Positions 8,277-22,804 of a stretch of 64,000 nt of DNA are shown here, piece after piece (position 1 is the stretch's first letter; each line of letters opens with the position of its first letter). Location of the stretch: assembly GCA_035293985.1 (NCBI GenBank), contig DATGLS010000018.1, forward strand, positions 181,874-245,873, written 5' to 3'. Made by a program: the position numbers and the translations under genes. The notes under the pieces were generated by a model. That model saw nothing but the letters and a program-made list of their open reading frames with translations, made no database searches and was not told where the DNA came from. This DNA is from JAVDCA01 sp035293985. GTDB lineage: Bacteria; Pseudomonadota; Alphaproteobacteria; Rhizobiales; Xanthobacteraceae.

Positions 8277-9674
8277 TCAGGCGAGCAGCGTGATCAGCTC
8301 GCGTACATCGGCCACCTCGTCGAGCGACCAGACGAGCGCGCAGGCCTTGCGCACCCGCTCGTCGCCGATAGCGGGCGTCGCATTGGCGAGGAACTTGGCC
8401 TCGATCGCCGCGTCGCTCATCGGATTGTCGGTGGTCCCGCTCGCATGCGCGACATGCACCGCGTGCCGCGCGCCGCGAGCGACGATCGCCGCGTGCGCCT
8501 CGTCCTTGCGCAGCGTCTCGTCTCCGATTGCCGTGACCTTGCGGCGCTGCGCCGCGATCGTCGGATCAGCGGCGCGGGCATCGGAATACTGCGCGATGCC
8601 GGCGGCGCCGTCGACGAGCGCCACGGCGGCGGAATGGCGAAAGCTGAACTTCGACTGCAGCCCGCTGGTCGGCTCGGTGACGCCGGTGATGGTGAGCACC
8701 AGCGGATGCAGCCGCAGCTCGATCGCGTCGACCGAGGCGGGATCGATCCGTTCTCGCGCGCGCAGCGCGATCACGGCGTCGATGAGCGGATGCAGCACCA
8801 CGCCGCACGCATAGGGCTTATGCCCGTTGGTCTCGATCAGCCAACTGCCGCCGAGGTCGGCGGTCAGCGCCTCGGGCGCCGCGACATCGCTGTAGATGCG
8901 GGCAAAGCCGCGCTTGCCCTCGATGATCTCCTGGCTCGAGTCGAAGCCGCGCTCGGCGAGCAGCGCGGCGAGCACGCCGTTCTGCGCCGCCTTGCCGGCG
9001 TGGAACGACTTGCACATGGTGCCGCGGTTCTGCTGCATGCCGGCCGCCTGCGTCGCCGCGATGCCGAGCGCGTAGGTGAGCCGCTGTGCGTCGAGGCCGA
9101 TGAGGCGCGCACCGGCCGCGCCCGCCGCGATCGAGCCGAGCGTGCCGGTGAGATGCCAGCCGCCGGCGTGATGCCCGGGCGCGCTGCGCCCCGCGCGCAC
9201 GCCCGCCTCGAAGCCGACCGCATAGGCGAGCATCAGGTCCGCGCCGCTGATCGGCGCGTTGTCGGGCACGTTTTTGGGCTTGCGCTCGGCGAGCGCGAAC
9301 AGGGCGGCAAGCACCGGCGAGCTTGCATGCAGCACCACGCCGCCCATGTGGGTATCGTCGAAATCGAGGAGGTGTCCCATCTGGCCGTTGGCGAGCGGCG
9401 CATCGAGCAGGCCGAGCTTGAGGCCACGGCCGAGCACGCTCGCCTGCGGCCGCCCGCCGGTCTCCTGCAGCACCGAGATCAGAATGTCGATTTCCGGATG
9501 CGCGCTGCCGGCGAGCGCGCAGCCGATCCAGTCGAGCACGCCGCGCCGCGCCGCGTGTCGTGCGGCAGGCGTGAGGTCCGCGGGCGTGACGCCGGCGAGA
9601 TGCGCGGCGAGCGTCTTGGTCAGCGTGACCGCGTCGGTCTCGAGGTTCTGGTCCACGGAAGTTTCTTCGGACAT
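8277..9674 (-). CDS. MmgE/PrpD family protein
   Basis: 465 aa, full length for the 2-methylcitrate dehydratase/immune-responsive gene 1 fold. Recognisable segments are ARRGVLDWIGCALAGS near residue 42, LLDFDDTHMGG near 105 and KSFHAGKAAQNGVLAALLAERGF near 225, followed by the second-domain region KPYACGVVLHPLIDA. Family members dehydrate, decarboxylate or epimerise tricarboxylic acids. The exact substrate cannot be told. The start is only 12 bp after the stop of the Bug-type binding protein, so the two form an operon; a solute-binding protein with a PrpD enzyme suggests uptake and use of a carboxylate. Confidence 0.88.
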   Translation of the reverse strand: MSEETSVDQNLETDAVTLTKTLAAHLAGVTPADLTPAARHAARRGVLDWIGCALAGSAHPEIDILISVLQETGGRPQASVLGRGLKLGLLDAPLANGQMGHLLDFDDTHMGGVVLHASSPVLAALFALAERKPKNVPDNAPISGADLMLAYAVGFEAGVRAGRSAPGHHAGGWHLTGTLGSIAAGAAGARLIGLDAQRLTYALGIAATQAAGMQQNRGTMCKSFHAGKAAQNGVLAALLAERGFDSSQEIIEGKRGFARIYSDVAAPEALTADLGGSWLIETNGHKPYACGVVLHPLIDAVIALRARERIDPASVDAIELRLHPLVLTITGVTEPTSGLQSKFSFRHSAAVALVDGAAGIAQYSDARAADPTIAAQRRKVTAIGDETLRKDEAHAAIVARGARHAVHVAHASGTTDNPMSDAAIEAKFLANATPAIGDERVRKACALVWSLDEVADVRELITLLA

Positions 9675-9686
9675 TTGCTCGGAGCT

Positions 9687-10658
9687 TTACTGCGCCGTGA
9701 TGCCGGCATCGCGGATGATCTTGGTCCAGCGCTCGACGTCGGTCTTGATGCGCTCCGCCGCCTCCTCGGGCGTGCCGCCGATCGGCTCGTAGGAGAGCTG
9801 ATGCAGCCGCGCGATCAGCGGCGGCGCCTCGAGCGCCTGGTTGAGCTCCGTGTTGATCCGCTCGACGTCGGCCCGCGGCATCGCGGCCGGGCCCGCGAGC
9901 CCGTACCAGCCGACGATGTCGAAGCCGGGCAGCGTCTCGGCGACCGATGGGATATCCGGCGCGAGCGCCGAGCGCTTCGCCGGCGTCTGCGCCAGCACGC
10001 GCACCTTGCCGCTCTTCGCGAGCGGCAGCATCGCGACCGCCGGCGAGAACATCATCTTGATCTCGCCGGAGATCAGATCCTTGATCGCCGGTCCGGCGCC
10101 GCGGTAGGGCACGTGCAGCATGTCGAGGCCGGCCTCGCGCTTGAACATCTCGCCGGCGAGATGCAGCGTCGAGCCGATTCCCGCTGAGCCGAAGGTGAGC
10201 TTGTCCGGATTGGCCTTGGCATAGGCGATCAGCTCGGCGACCGACTTCACCGGCAGCGCCGGGTTCACGGCCAGCACGTAGAACCCCGCCACCGCGGCGA
10301 TGATCGGCGCGAAATCCTTCACCGGATCGAACGGCAGGTTGCGATAGAGGCCCGGCATGTAGGCCATGCCGCTGTGGTCGAGCACGATCGTGTAGCCGTC
10401 CGGGGCCGCCTTCGCGGCCTCGTCCATGCCGATGCTGCCGCCCCCGCCGCCACGGTTGATGCTGACGATCGGCTGGCCGAGCCGCTCGCCCAGCGCCTCG
10501 GCGAGGACGCGCGCCACCGAATCGACCGCGCCGCCCGGCGGAAAGGGGACGATGAGGCGGATCGGGTGATCGGGGTAGGCGGCGAGCGCGCTGCCGGCGA
10601 GCAGCATGGCGCCGGAGGCGAGGGTGGTCGTCAGCAGCATGCGGCGCGAGATGGGCAC
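9687..10658 (-). CDS. Bug/TctC family tripartite tricarboxylate-type binding protein
   Basis: 323 aa, exported by a signal peptide (RRMLLTTTLASGAMLLAGSALA). The GTG start at 10658 has GGGAG seven bases upstream; no ATG fits better. The Bug signature IRLIVPFPPGGAVDSVAR, the GGGGGSIGMDEAAKA loop and LAVNPALPVKSVAELIAYAK are all present. These periplasmic proteins bind carboxylates or related anions for TTT transporters. No membrane subunits are nearby, which is common for Bug proteins. It is the first gene of a two-gene operon with the PrpD-family enzyme. Confidence 0.92.
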   Translation of the reverse strand: MPISRRMLLTTTLASGAMLLAGSALAAYPDHPIRLIVPFPPGGAVDSVARVLAEALGERLGQPIVSINRGGGGGSIGMDEAAKAAPDGYTIVLDHSGMAYMPGLYRNLPFDPVKDFAPIIAAVAGFYVLAVNPALPVKSVAELIAYAKANPDKLTFGSAGIGSTLHLAGEMFKREAGLDMLHVPYRGAGPAIKDLISGEIKMMFSPAVAMLPLAKSGKVRVLAQTPAKRSALAPDIPSVAETLPGFDIVGWYGLAGPAAMPRADVERINTELNQALEAPPLIARLHQLSYEPIGGTPEEAAERIKTDVERWTKIIRDAGITAQ

Positions 10659-10677
10659 TGCGTTCTCCCGGGAGTGC

Positions 10678-10770
10678 GTCATTGCGAGCGAAGCGAAGCC
10701 ATCTCGCGCCACGGACTCATGCATCCGCGAGCGAGATCGCTTCGGCGCGCTACGCGCGCCTCGCAATGAC
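10678..10770. repeat. GTCATTGCGAG palindromic repeat, copy 1
   Basis: Perfect 11-bp inverted ends GTCATTGCGAG (10678-10688) and CTCGCAATGAC (10760-10770), with GAAGCGAAGC and GATCGCTTCGGCGCG inside. A second copy with the same ends is at 28716-28809. This copy lies between gltD and the Bug gene. Confidence 0.7.
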
Positions 10771-10777
10771 GGGGAGA

Positions 10778-12211
<1,434 letters not shown>

Positions 12212-12307
12212 CTGAACTCTAGTCTCAGCCGTCCCGTGCGCCGCCATGCGGCGCGATTGCCTGTTCTTCTCTGCTGGCGAAGCCGCGTCGCGCGGAGTGA
12301 GCCCCGC

Positions 12308-17065
<4,758 letters not shown>

Positions 17066-17328
17066 GTTTCGTCCTCGCCTCCCGCCCGCGGCCCGCAGCC
17101 GCCTGGCGCACCCGCCTCGTCCGCTGCGCCGCATGACGCCCCGGTACGAGATCACTCATGTCCTGCCGGGCAGCCGGTCCGCCTTTCTGGCGGTTCTGCG
17201 TGGCCGCTCGTTCGGCGCTCCGATGCGATCGAGCATCTTGCGGCGCATTCCCACCCGCCCCTGGTGTACTCCTTGGGCAGGAATGGCCTCGGCCGGGCGC
17301 CCGGCCGCTCGCTTCACGGTCAGTTATG

Positions 17329-17345
17329 GGACAGCAATGCTGTCC
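17329..17345. promoter_or_regulatory. Perfect palindrome upstream of gltB, candidate operator
   Basis: GGACAGCAATGCTGTCC is an 8-bp inverted repeat with a single central base. It lies about 264 bp upstream of the gltB start. The size and symmetry fit a dimeric regulator. I do not recognise the regulator. Confidence 0.4.
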
Positions 17346-17604
17346 TAACTCACCATGCCAAAATTCTGCCACGGAAACAAGGGTTCGCCATTCGCTGAAT
17401 CGCGTTTTGCGCCCCTTTTGTTGCCGCAGCGCCTCTCCTAGGGCAACAAGAGGACCACGGACCGGGCATTTACGCAATCCCGTTGCGTCGCAGCATCATT
17501 GCTCGCCCCGCGCGCCCTGGATAACGCCGAGGGCGGGCGATTTTGCACTGCAGAACGCAACCAGGGGCGGATTGTTTCCTCTGCGCATATCCAGGCAAAG
17601 TAGA

Positions 17605-17662
17605 CACGGGTTCGCCGGCCATAGGCGAGCGAAGCGACGCCGTTCTTTCGAACGGCTATGCG
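17605..17662. repeat. REP-like element with ACGCCGTTCTTTCGAACG core
   Basis: The stem CCGTTC-TTTC-GAACGG is flanked by GCCATAGGC and CTATGCG arms, with the GAGCGAAGCGACG motif typical of rhizobial palindromic elements. Single copy in this window. Confidence 0.5.
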
Positions 17663-17719
17663 TGACCTGAGAGTTGGAACCCTGCAAGATCAGAGTCGCG
17701 CCACCCCGGAGCCCCCCGA

Positions 17720-18766
17720 ATGAACTTCGCCAGCGACAACGCGGCCGCAATCGCGCCCGCGGTCTTCGATGCCATTGGCCGCGCCAACCGCGGCCACGCC
17801 CTCGGCTACGGCAACGACGATCTCACCCGCTCGATCGAGCGCCGCATCGGCGAGCTGTTTGAGCGCGACGCCGCCGTGTTTCTCGTCTCGACCGGCACCG
17901 CCGCCAATGCGCTGGCGCTCGCCCACATCACGCCGCCGTGGGGCGGCGTGCTCTGCCACGCGCAAGCGCACATCATGGTCGACGAATGTGGGGCGCCGGA
18001 GTTCTTCGGCGGCGCCCTCAAGCTCATCGGTCTCGAGGGCGATGGCGGCAAGCTCGCACCGGCGACGCTCGCGGCCGCGATCGCGCGCCACACCGGCCAC
18101 CGACCGCATGCGGTGCAGGCCGCCTCGGTGTCGATCAGCCAGGCGAGCGAATCCGGCACGATCTACACGGCGTCGGAGGTCGCGGCGCTCGCCGACATCG
18201 CGCATGCGCGCGGTCTGAAAGTTCACATGGACGGCGCCCGTTTCGGCAATGCGCTCGCGCGGCTCAATGCGAGCCCGGCCGAGCTCACCTGGGAGGCCGG
18301 CGTCGACGTGCTCTCGTTCGGCGCGACCAAGGGTGGCGCGCTCGCCGCCGAGGCGATCGTGATCTTCGATCGCGCCAGCGCCGACTCGATGCACGAGCGG
18401 CGCAAGCGCGGCGGCCATCTCGTTTCCAAGCATCGTTTCGTCGCCGCGCAATTCGACGGCTTTCTCGCCGACGGCAACTGGCTCAGCTGGGCACGCCATG
18501 CCAACCGCATGGCGGATCGCCTCGCGCACGGGCTCGACAAGCACGCGATGGCGCCCGTGTGGCCGGTCGAGGCCAACATTGTGTTCACCGTGCTGCCGAG
18601 CGCGGCCGACGCGCGCCTGCGCGCCGCCGGGGCGACCTATTATGCGCGCGACGGCGCGCCTGGTGGTATCGACATGAAGCCGGGCGACGTGTTTGTCCGC
18701 CTGGTGACGTCTTTTGCGACCACCGATGCGGAAGTTGATCGGTTCATCGATATCGCCGGTGGCTAG
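17720..18766 (+). CDS. ltaE: Low-specificity L-threonine aldolase
   Basis: 348 aa, PLP-dependent fold type I; splits threonine or allo-threonine into glycine and acetaldehyde. The PLP Lys is K204 in SFGATKGGALAAEA. VHMDGARFGNAL (near 168) holds the Asp that contacts the pyridine ring, and STGTAANALAL the phosphate-binding loop. The N-terminus MNFASDNAAAIAP is normal for the family. The gene is divergent from gltB and stands alone. Related aromatic beta-eliminating lyases would differ around the active-site Lys, so the aldolase call is favoured. Confidence 0.9.
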   Translation: MNFASDNAAAIAPAVFDAIGRANRGHALGYGNDDLTRSIERRIGELFERDAAVFLVSTGTAANALALAHITPPWGGVLCHAQAHIMVDECGAPEFFGGALKLIGLEGDGGKLAPATLAAAIARHTGHRPHAVQAASVSISQASESGTIYTASEVAALADIAHARGLKVHMDGARFGNALARLNASPAELTWEAGVDVLSFGATKGGALAAEAIVIFDRASADSMHERRKRGGHLVSKHRFVAAQFDGFLADGNWLSWARHANRMADRLAHGLDKHAMAPVWPVEANIVFTVLPSAADARLRAAGATYYARDGAPGGIDMKPGDVFVRLVTSFATTDAEVDRFIDIAGG

Positions 18767-18933
18767 CGCATGTTCCGGCGGAGGGGACGCCGGTTCGCCG
18801 ATGAGAAAATGCGCCCGTGCGTGAATGCGAAACACATGGAATTCGGGAGGGTGATGTATTCCGCCGTAGGCGTGCCGCAATCGCGCGCTGTCCTAGGGTG
18901 AGCACCCAAAGACATCGCATGGGGAGAGTCGTC

Positions 18934-19680
18934 GTGAAACTTCGTGCCTTGCTGCTCGCCTGCACGGCAGCGCTCGCCCTCGCCGGCGCCGCCTCGGCCC
19001 AATCATATGGACCCGCGCCCGGGTCCGCTTATCCGGGCTACGGCGCGCTCCCGCCTTTCCGCATCGCTGCGATCGTGCGCGCCGCCGGCTTCGCTCCCCT
19101 GTTTCGGCCGATGCGCCAGGGCGACACCTACGTGTTGCGCGCCCTCGACCGCAACGAGATCGAGTATCGCTTGGTGATCGACGCCTACACGGGCCGCACC
19201 ATGTCGATTCGCGAGACCAACGAGCCGGGCCCTTATGCGCGCGTGTATCGCGGTGGTCCAGCGTATGGTCCGTACGGCGCTGGCCCTGGCCCGATGTACG
19301 GCCGCGTGTTCGGGCCCGACGACGATCGCTACGGCGCGCCGCGCCCACCACTGCCGCCGCAGGTGCGCCCGCCGCAGACCACCAAAGCGACGCCGATCGC
19401 TCCGCCCGCTCCGAGCAACCCGACGCGGCTAGCGATGCCAGAGCCGAACAAGACGCCGCAAGCGCCGAACGAAACACCGCTGCCGCGTCCGCGTCCCTAT
19501 GTGGCGGAAGCGACCAGCTCGATCCCGGCCGATGCGCCGAAGGCCGCGCCGCAGAACACGTCGCCGTCGCCGGCCGCAGCAGCGCCGAATCCTGCGCCCG
19601 CCGCGGTGCCGTCCGCACCTCCGGCCGACGCGCCGCCGAACGGCGGCGCCTCGATGCCGCCGGTCACGCCGCTGGATTGA
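18934..19680 (+). CDS. Exported hypothetical protein, PepSY-like N-terminus and Pro-rich tail
   Basis: 249 aa from the GTG at 18934, preceded by GGGGAGAG; an ATG at 18919 lacks a site. Signal peptide MKLRALLLACTAALALAGAASAQ. Residues about 35-85 (PPFRIAAIVRAAGFAPLFRP... YVLRALDRNEIEYRLVIDAYTGRTMSI) resemble a PepSY-type small domain. The remaining 150 residues are Pro/Ala-rich, low complexity and probably extended in the periplasm. Function unknown. Co-directional with ltaE but separated by 167 bp. Confidence 0.7.
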   Translation: MKLRALLLACTAALALAGAASAQSYGPAPGSAYPGYGALPPFRIAAIVRAAGFAPLFRPMRQGDTYVLRALDRNEIEYRLVIDAYTGRTMSIRETNEPGPYARVYRGGPAYGPYGAGPGPMYGRVFGPDDDRYGAPRPPLPPQVRPPQTTKATPIAPPAPSNPTRLAMPEPNKTPQAPNETPLPRPRPYVAEATSSIPADAPKAAPQNTSPSPAAAAPNPAPAAVPSAPPADAPPNGGASMPPVTPLD

Positions 19681-19687
19681 GGAGAGG

Positions 19688-19737
19688 GCGAGTAGCGAAT
19701 AGCGAGTAGGCGCTCTTCGCTATTCACTATTCGTCCG
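19688..19737. repeat. GCGAATAGCGAAT-type repeat, copy 1
   Basis: GCGAGTAGCGAATAGCGAGTAG on the left and CTTCGCTATTCACTATTCG on the right are inverted versions of each other. Copies of the same unit occur at 37498-37569 and 59903-59940. Non-coding here, between the secreted protein gene and the hsp20 terminator. Confidence 0.65.
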
Positions 19738-19740
19738 GCC

Positions 19741-19773
19741 AAAACAAAAGCGCCCCGGAAATTCCGGGGCGCT
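19741..19773 (-). terminator. Rho-independent terminator of hsp20
   Basis: AGCGCCCCGG / CCGGGGCGCT, a perfect 10-bp stem with a 5-base loop (19749-19773). Read on the minus strand it is followed by TTTTGTTTT. It lies 46 bp after the hsp20 stop. Confidence 0.85.
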
Positions 19774-19818
19774 CCCTGTTTGCGAGACTTCAGCCGGTCG
19801 TCCGGCATCAAGCCGGCA

Positions 19819-20280
19819 TCAAGCCGCCTTGGCGTCGAGCGCCTTGGCATTGCCGTTGGCGATGCGGATCTGGCGCGGCTTCGCCGCCTCGGGAACCTCG
19901 CGCACGAGATCCACGTGCAGGAGACCGTTCTCGAGCGAGGCGCCTTTGACGTCGACATGCTCGGCGAGCTGGAAGACGCGCTCGAAGGCGCGGGCCGCGA
20001 TGCCCTGATAGAGCACCTCACCCTTCTTCTCGTCGGTCTTGGCCTGCTTCTCGCCCTTGATCGTCAGCGTGTTCTGTTTCGCCTCGATCGAGATGTCGGA
20101 TTCCGCAAAGCCCGCGACCGCGAGCGTGATGCGGTAGGCGTTCTCGCCGGTGCGCTCGATGTTGTAGGGCGGATAGGTCGAGCCGCCATTCTCGAAGCCC
20201 GAAACCTGGTCGAGCATCGAAAAGAGCCGGTCGAACCCGACGGTCGAGCGATAGAGGGGAGCAAGATCGAAAGTACGCAT
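19819..20280 (-). CDS. Small heat shock protein, Hsp20/IbpA class
   Basis: 153 aa ATP-independent holdase chaperone in the cytoplasm. The start MRTFDLAPLYRST is that of rhizobial class-A sHsps, with a perfect AAGGAGGAT site upstream. The alpha-crystallin domain spans about 35-125: YPPYNIERTGENAYRITLAVAGF at its start, then ENGLLHVDLVREVPE towards the end. The short Lys/Ala tail replaces the usual IXI-containing extension, with PRQIRIANG still supplying an I-R-I motif. Expression is probably controlled by a ROSE-type thermometer in the leader. Confidence 0.95.
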   Translation of the reverse strand: MRTFDLAPLYRSTVGFDRLFSMLDQVSGFENGGSTYPPYNIERTGENAYRITLAVAGFAESDISIEAKQNTLTIKGEKQAKTDEKKGEVLYQGIAARAFERVFQLAEHVDVKGASLENGLLHVDLVREVPEAAKPRQIRIANGNAKALDAKAA

Positions 20281-20362
20281 GGCATATCCTCCTTGAGCGA
20301 CATGCGGTGGATCCGCCACAAGGGCCGGACCACTGGTTCACGCGGGCCGGATGGCCCCGCGT
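20281..20362 (-). promoter_or_regulatory. ROSE-like RNA thermometer in the hsp20 leader
   Basis: Read on the minus strand, the last 24 leader bases (20304 down to 20281) fold CAUGUC-G-CUC against GAGGAUAUG: six pairs, one bulged G, three pairs and an AAG loop, which buries the AAGGAGG ribosome site. The UCGCU segment and the bulged G match the conserved U-Y-G-C-U core of ROSE elements of Bradyrhizobium small heat shock genes. Two GC-rich hairpins lie upstream (about 20310-20330 and 20339-20361), as in ROSE leaders. Heat would open the final stem and allow translation. Confidence 0.75.
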
Positions 20363-20566
20363 ACGATGGAGATGGGGAGGCCTGTTTTTCTCCGCAAGGG
20401 GCCAGCTGGCGAAAAGGTGGACTGGAGCCGCCTGAATTTCCCTTTGTTCGACAGTAGGTTAACAAGGCGCCACAGAGCCCGTGCCGGGCGTGGCGGCCTC
20501 CACTGCGGGCGTTGAGGGACCCCGGTGCCCTGCTATAACGGCGCGATCCGCTGATTCCAGCTCCAC

Positions 20567-21529
20567 ATGCGACTGATCTCCACCCCGGCCAATCCGGTGC
20601 CTGACGAAGCGGCGACCGCGATGCTGCAGACGCCGGACGACGTCCTGCTGCGCTATGCGCGGTGGGCGCCGCCGCCCGGCCGCAAGGGGACGGTGTGCGT
20701 CTTTCAGGGGCGCGCCGAGTTCATCGAAAAATATTTCGAGGTGGTGCGCGATCTGCGCGCGCGCGGCTTTGCGGTCGCGACCTTCGACTGGCGCGGGCAG
20801 GGGCTGTCGCAGCGCGCGCTGAAAGATCCGCGCAAGGGCCATGTCGGCAGCTTCGCCGAATACGCGATCGACCTCGAGACGTTCATGAAGGAGGTGGTGC
20901 TGCCCGACTGCCCGCCGCCGCTGTTCGCGCTCGCGCATTCGACCGGCGCGGCGGTGCTGATCCAGGCGGCCGCCAAGGGGCACCGCTGGTTCGACCGCAT
21001 GGTGCTCACCGCGCCGCTGCTGCGCCTCGCCGAGCGGCGCATGTTCGGCATGGCCCCGGCGCTCGCCCGCATCGTGCGCCTTGCCGGCCGCGGCAGCGGC
21101 TACGTGCCGGGCGGCGGCCCGACCCCGCTGCAGACGGGGCCGTTCCCCGGCAATCCGCTCACCAGCGATCCGGTGCGCTATGCGCGCGCCGCCGCGGTGC
21201 TCGAGACCGAGCCCGCGCTCGGCATCGGCTCGCCCACGGTGAGTTGGGTCGATGCCGCCTTCCGCTCGATGGCGCAGATGCGCCCGCCCTCCTACGCGGC
21301 GCGCATCCGCCAGCCCATGCTGATCGTCGCTGCCGGCCGCGACCGTCTCGTCTCCACGCCTGCGATCGAGAGCTTCGCGATCCACCTGCGCGCCGGCTCG
21401 CACGTGGTCATTCCCGGCGCCGAGCACGAGATCCTCATGGAGCAGGACGCCTATCGCCAGCAGTTCTGGGCCGCGTTCGATGCGTTCGTGCCGGGCACGC
21501 CGCTGTTCGGGAAATTGGCGGCGGATTGA
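20567..21529 (+). CDS. Alpha/beta hydrolase, lysophospholipase L2 (PldB)-like
   Basis: 320 aa cytoplasmic alpha/beta hydrolase. The oxyanion region VFQGRAEFIEKYFEVVRDL and TFDWRGQGLS are typical of monoacylglycerol lipase or PldB-like enzymes. The nucleophile elbow is AHSTGA (S125), with the acid in AAGRDRLVS and His in PGAEHEILME. The substrate is probably a lysolipid or monoglyceride, by family only. Convergent with the hisN-like gene; a long palindromic repeat fills the gap. Confidence 0.85.
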   Translation: MRLISTPANPVPDEAATAMLQTPDDVLLRYARWAPPPGRKGTVCVFQGRAEFIEKYFEVVRDLRARGFAVATFDWRGQGLSQRALKDPRKGHVGSFAEYAIDLETFMKEVVLPDCPPPLFALAHSTGAAVLIQAAAKGHRWFDRMVLTAPLLRLAERRMFGMAPALARIVRLAGRGSGYVPGGGPTPLQTGPFPGNPLTSDPVRYARAAAVLETEPALGIGSPTVSWVDAAFRSMAQMRPPSYAARIRQPMLIVAAGRDRLVSTPAIESFAIHLRAGSHVVIPGAEHEILMEQDAYRQQFWAAFDAFVPGTPLFGKLAAD

Positions 21530-21540
21530 GGGATCTTTCT

Positions 21541-21737
21541 TCACCTCCCCTGCGAGGGCCTGCAGGGGGCGGGTCGCTCGCGCTCGCGCAGCGAGGGCGC
21601 GCGGGGCGGGGTGGCGATAAATCAGCAGACGAACAAGGCGCGTGTGGTAGCGCGTCCGACACCCCACCCCGGATCGCATTTCGCTTCGCTCAATGCGTTG
21701 CGACCTCCCCCTGCAGGGCCCATGCGGGGGAGGGTGA
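21541..21737. repeat. Long CACCTCCCC/GGGGAGGGTG palindromic repeat, copy 1
   Basis: The ends are CACCTCCCC and GGGGGAGGGTG, with CCCTGCGAGGG and CCCCTGCAGGG inner stems. A similar element occurs at about 27969-28152. It fills the convergent gap between two genes and could work as a bidirectional terminator. Confidence 0.55.
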
Positions 21738-21743
21738 AGGAAG

Positions 21744-22526
21744 TCACCCCTTCAGCACCTTCATCGCCTCCGCGTGCACGCGTGGGTCGCCGGCGACGAT
21801 CACGCGGCCGCCGTTGAGCGGCGGCTCGCCTTCCCAGGTGGTGATCACGCCGCCGGCGCCGGTGATGATCGGCATCAGCGGGATCACGTCGTGCGGCTTC
21901 AGCTCCGTCTCGATCAGCAGGTCGAGATGGCCGGCCGCGAGCATGCAGTAGGCGTAGCAATCGCCGCCGTAGCGCGAGAGGCGTGCCAGCTTTTCCACCT
22001 CGCTGAAGCGCGCGCGGTCGGCGTCCTTCATCAGGAGTGGCGTCGTCGTGTAGAGCATCGCGTCCGCGAGGCTCGCGCACGCGCGCGTCATCAGCTTGCG
22101 CTCGCCCGCCGGCCCCTTGTAGTGCGCCGTGACGCCGTCGCCGAAGAAGCGCTCGCCGATGAACGGCTGGTGCATCATGCCGATCACCGGCGCGCCGCCG
22201 TGGGTGAGCGCGATCAGCGTGCCCCAGGCGGGCATGCCGGAGATGAACGACTTCGTCCCGTCGATCGGATCGAGGTACCAGACATAATCGGCGTCCGGCC
22301 GGTCGGCGCCGAATTCCTCGCCCACAACCCCGTGGCTCGGGAACTGGCGGCGAATCAGCGCGCGCATCGCCTGCTCGGCGGCGCGGTCGGCGGCCGTCAC
22401 AGGATCGAAGGCGGCGCCGCGGCTCTTGTCCTCGACGCTGAGCGAGGTGCGAAAATAGGGGAGAATGACCTCGCCCGAGGCCGTCGCCAGTCTGTCGAGA
22501 AAGGCCCTGAGATCGACCGCTGTCAT
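21744..22526 (-). CDS. hisN: Histidinol-phosphatase-like inositol monophosphatase family protein
   Basis: 260 aa; Mg-dependent phosphatase of the IMPase superfamily. Metal-site motifs are VVGEEFG (E70), YLDPIDGTKSFISG (D86, D89) and KPHDVIPLMPIITGAGG, which replaces the WD of classic IMPases and matches the HisN-type subgroup. The start MTAVDLRAFLD at 22526 avoids 37 unrelated residues upstream. HisN makes histidinol from histidinol phosphate; an SuhB/CysQ-like role cannot be ruled out, but the PHD motif favours HisN. Confidence 0.85.
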   Translation of the reverse strand: MTAVDLRAFLDRLATASGEVILPYFRTSLSVEDKSRGAAFDPVTAADRAAEQAMRALIRRQFPSHGVVGEEFGADRPDADYVWYLDPIDGTKSFISGMPAWGTLIALTHGGAPVIGMMHQPFIGERFFGDGVTAHYKGPAGERKLMTRACASLADAMLYTTTPLLMKDADRARFSEVEKLARLSRYGGDCYAYCMLAAGHLDLLIETELKPHDVIPLMPIITGAGGVITTWEGEPPLNGGRVIVAGDPRVHAEAMKVLKG

Positions 22527-22770
22527 CTTGCTGATTGCCGCCCCCGCCGCGCCAGCTTCCCGTATAGCGCATGTGCCGGCAAAAGCCTGCCTCGCATTCA
22601 AGGTGCGGCGCCGGGTCCGATTCCTTAACGGCCCCATTCGGCAATCGGAAAGCTGGCATACCAGGAGCGATCTCTGCCCTCGCGGACCATCGCGGCCGTC
22701 GATTTAAGTGTATGAAATAGTTGCTCTATTTATCTATGTGCACAGGCCTGGATTTTCTTGGTCTTACCAC

Positions 22771-22798
22771 TTGCATTTTGTGCGTCGCGGTGTATCTT
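22771..22798 (+). promoter_or_regulatory. Candidate sigma-70 promoter of the small RNA
   Basis: TTGCAT (22771-22776), 16-base spacer, TATCTT (22793-22798), inside an AT-rich patch unusual for this genome. It would start transcription near 22805. Confidence 0.45.
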
Positions 22799-22804
22799 GT
22801 TGCG

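Larger units (their letters stand above)
17066..17719. other. 654-bp divergent intergenic region, gltB and threonine aldolase
   Basis: No convincing gene: reading frames here lack ribosome sites and resemble no family. It holds a 17-bp palindrome (17329-17345), an inverted pair TTGTTGCC (17418-17425) / GGCAACAA (17442-17449), and a REP-like repeat (17605-17662). The long leader in front of gltB suggests nitrogen-responsive control, but no known operator was recognised. Confidence 0.6.

Noticed and set aside
17158..17670. A 170-codon frame in the gltB/threonine aldolase gap
   Set aside because: No ribosome site, no family resemblance, and it runs through palindromes and a repeat.
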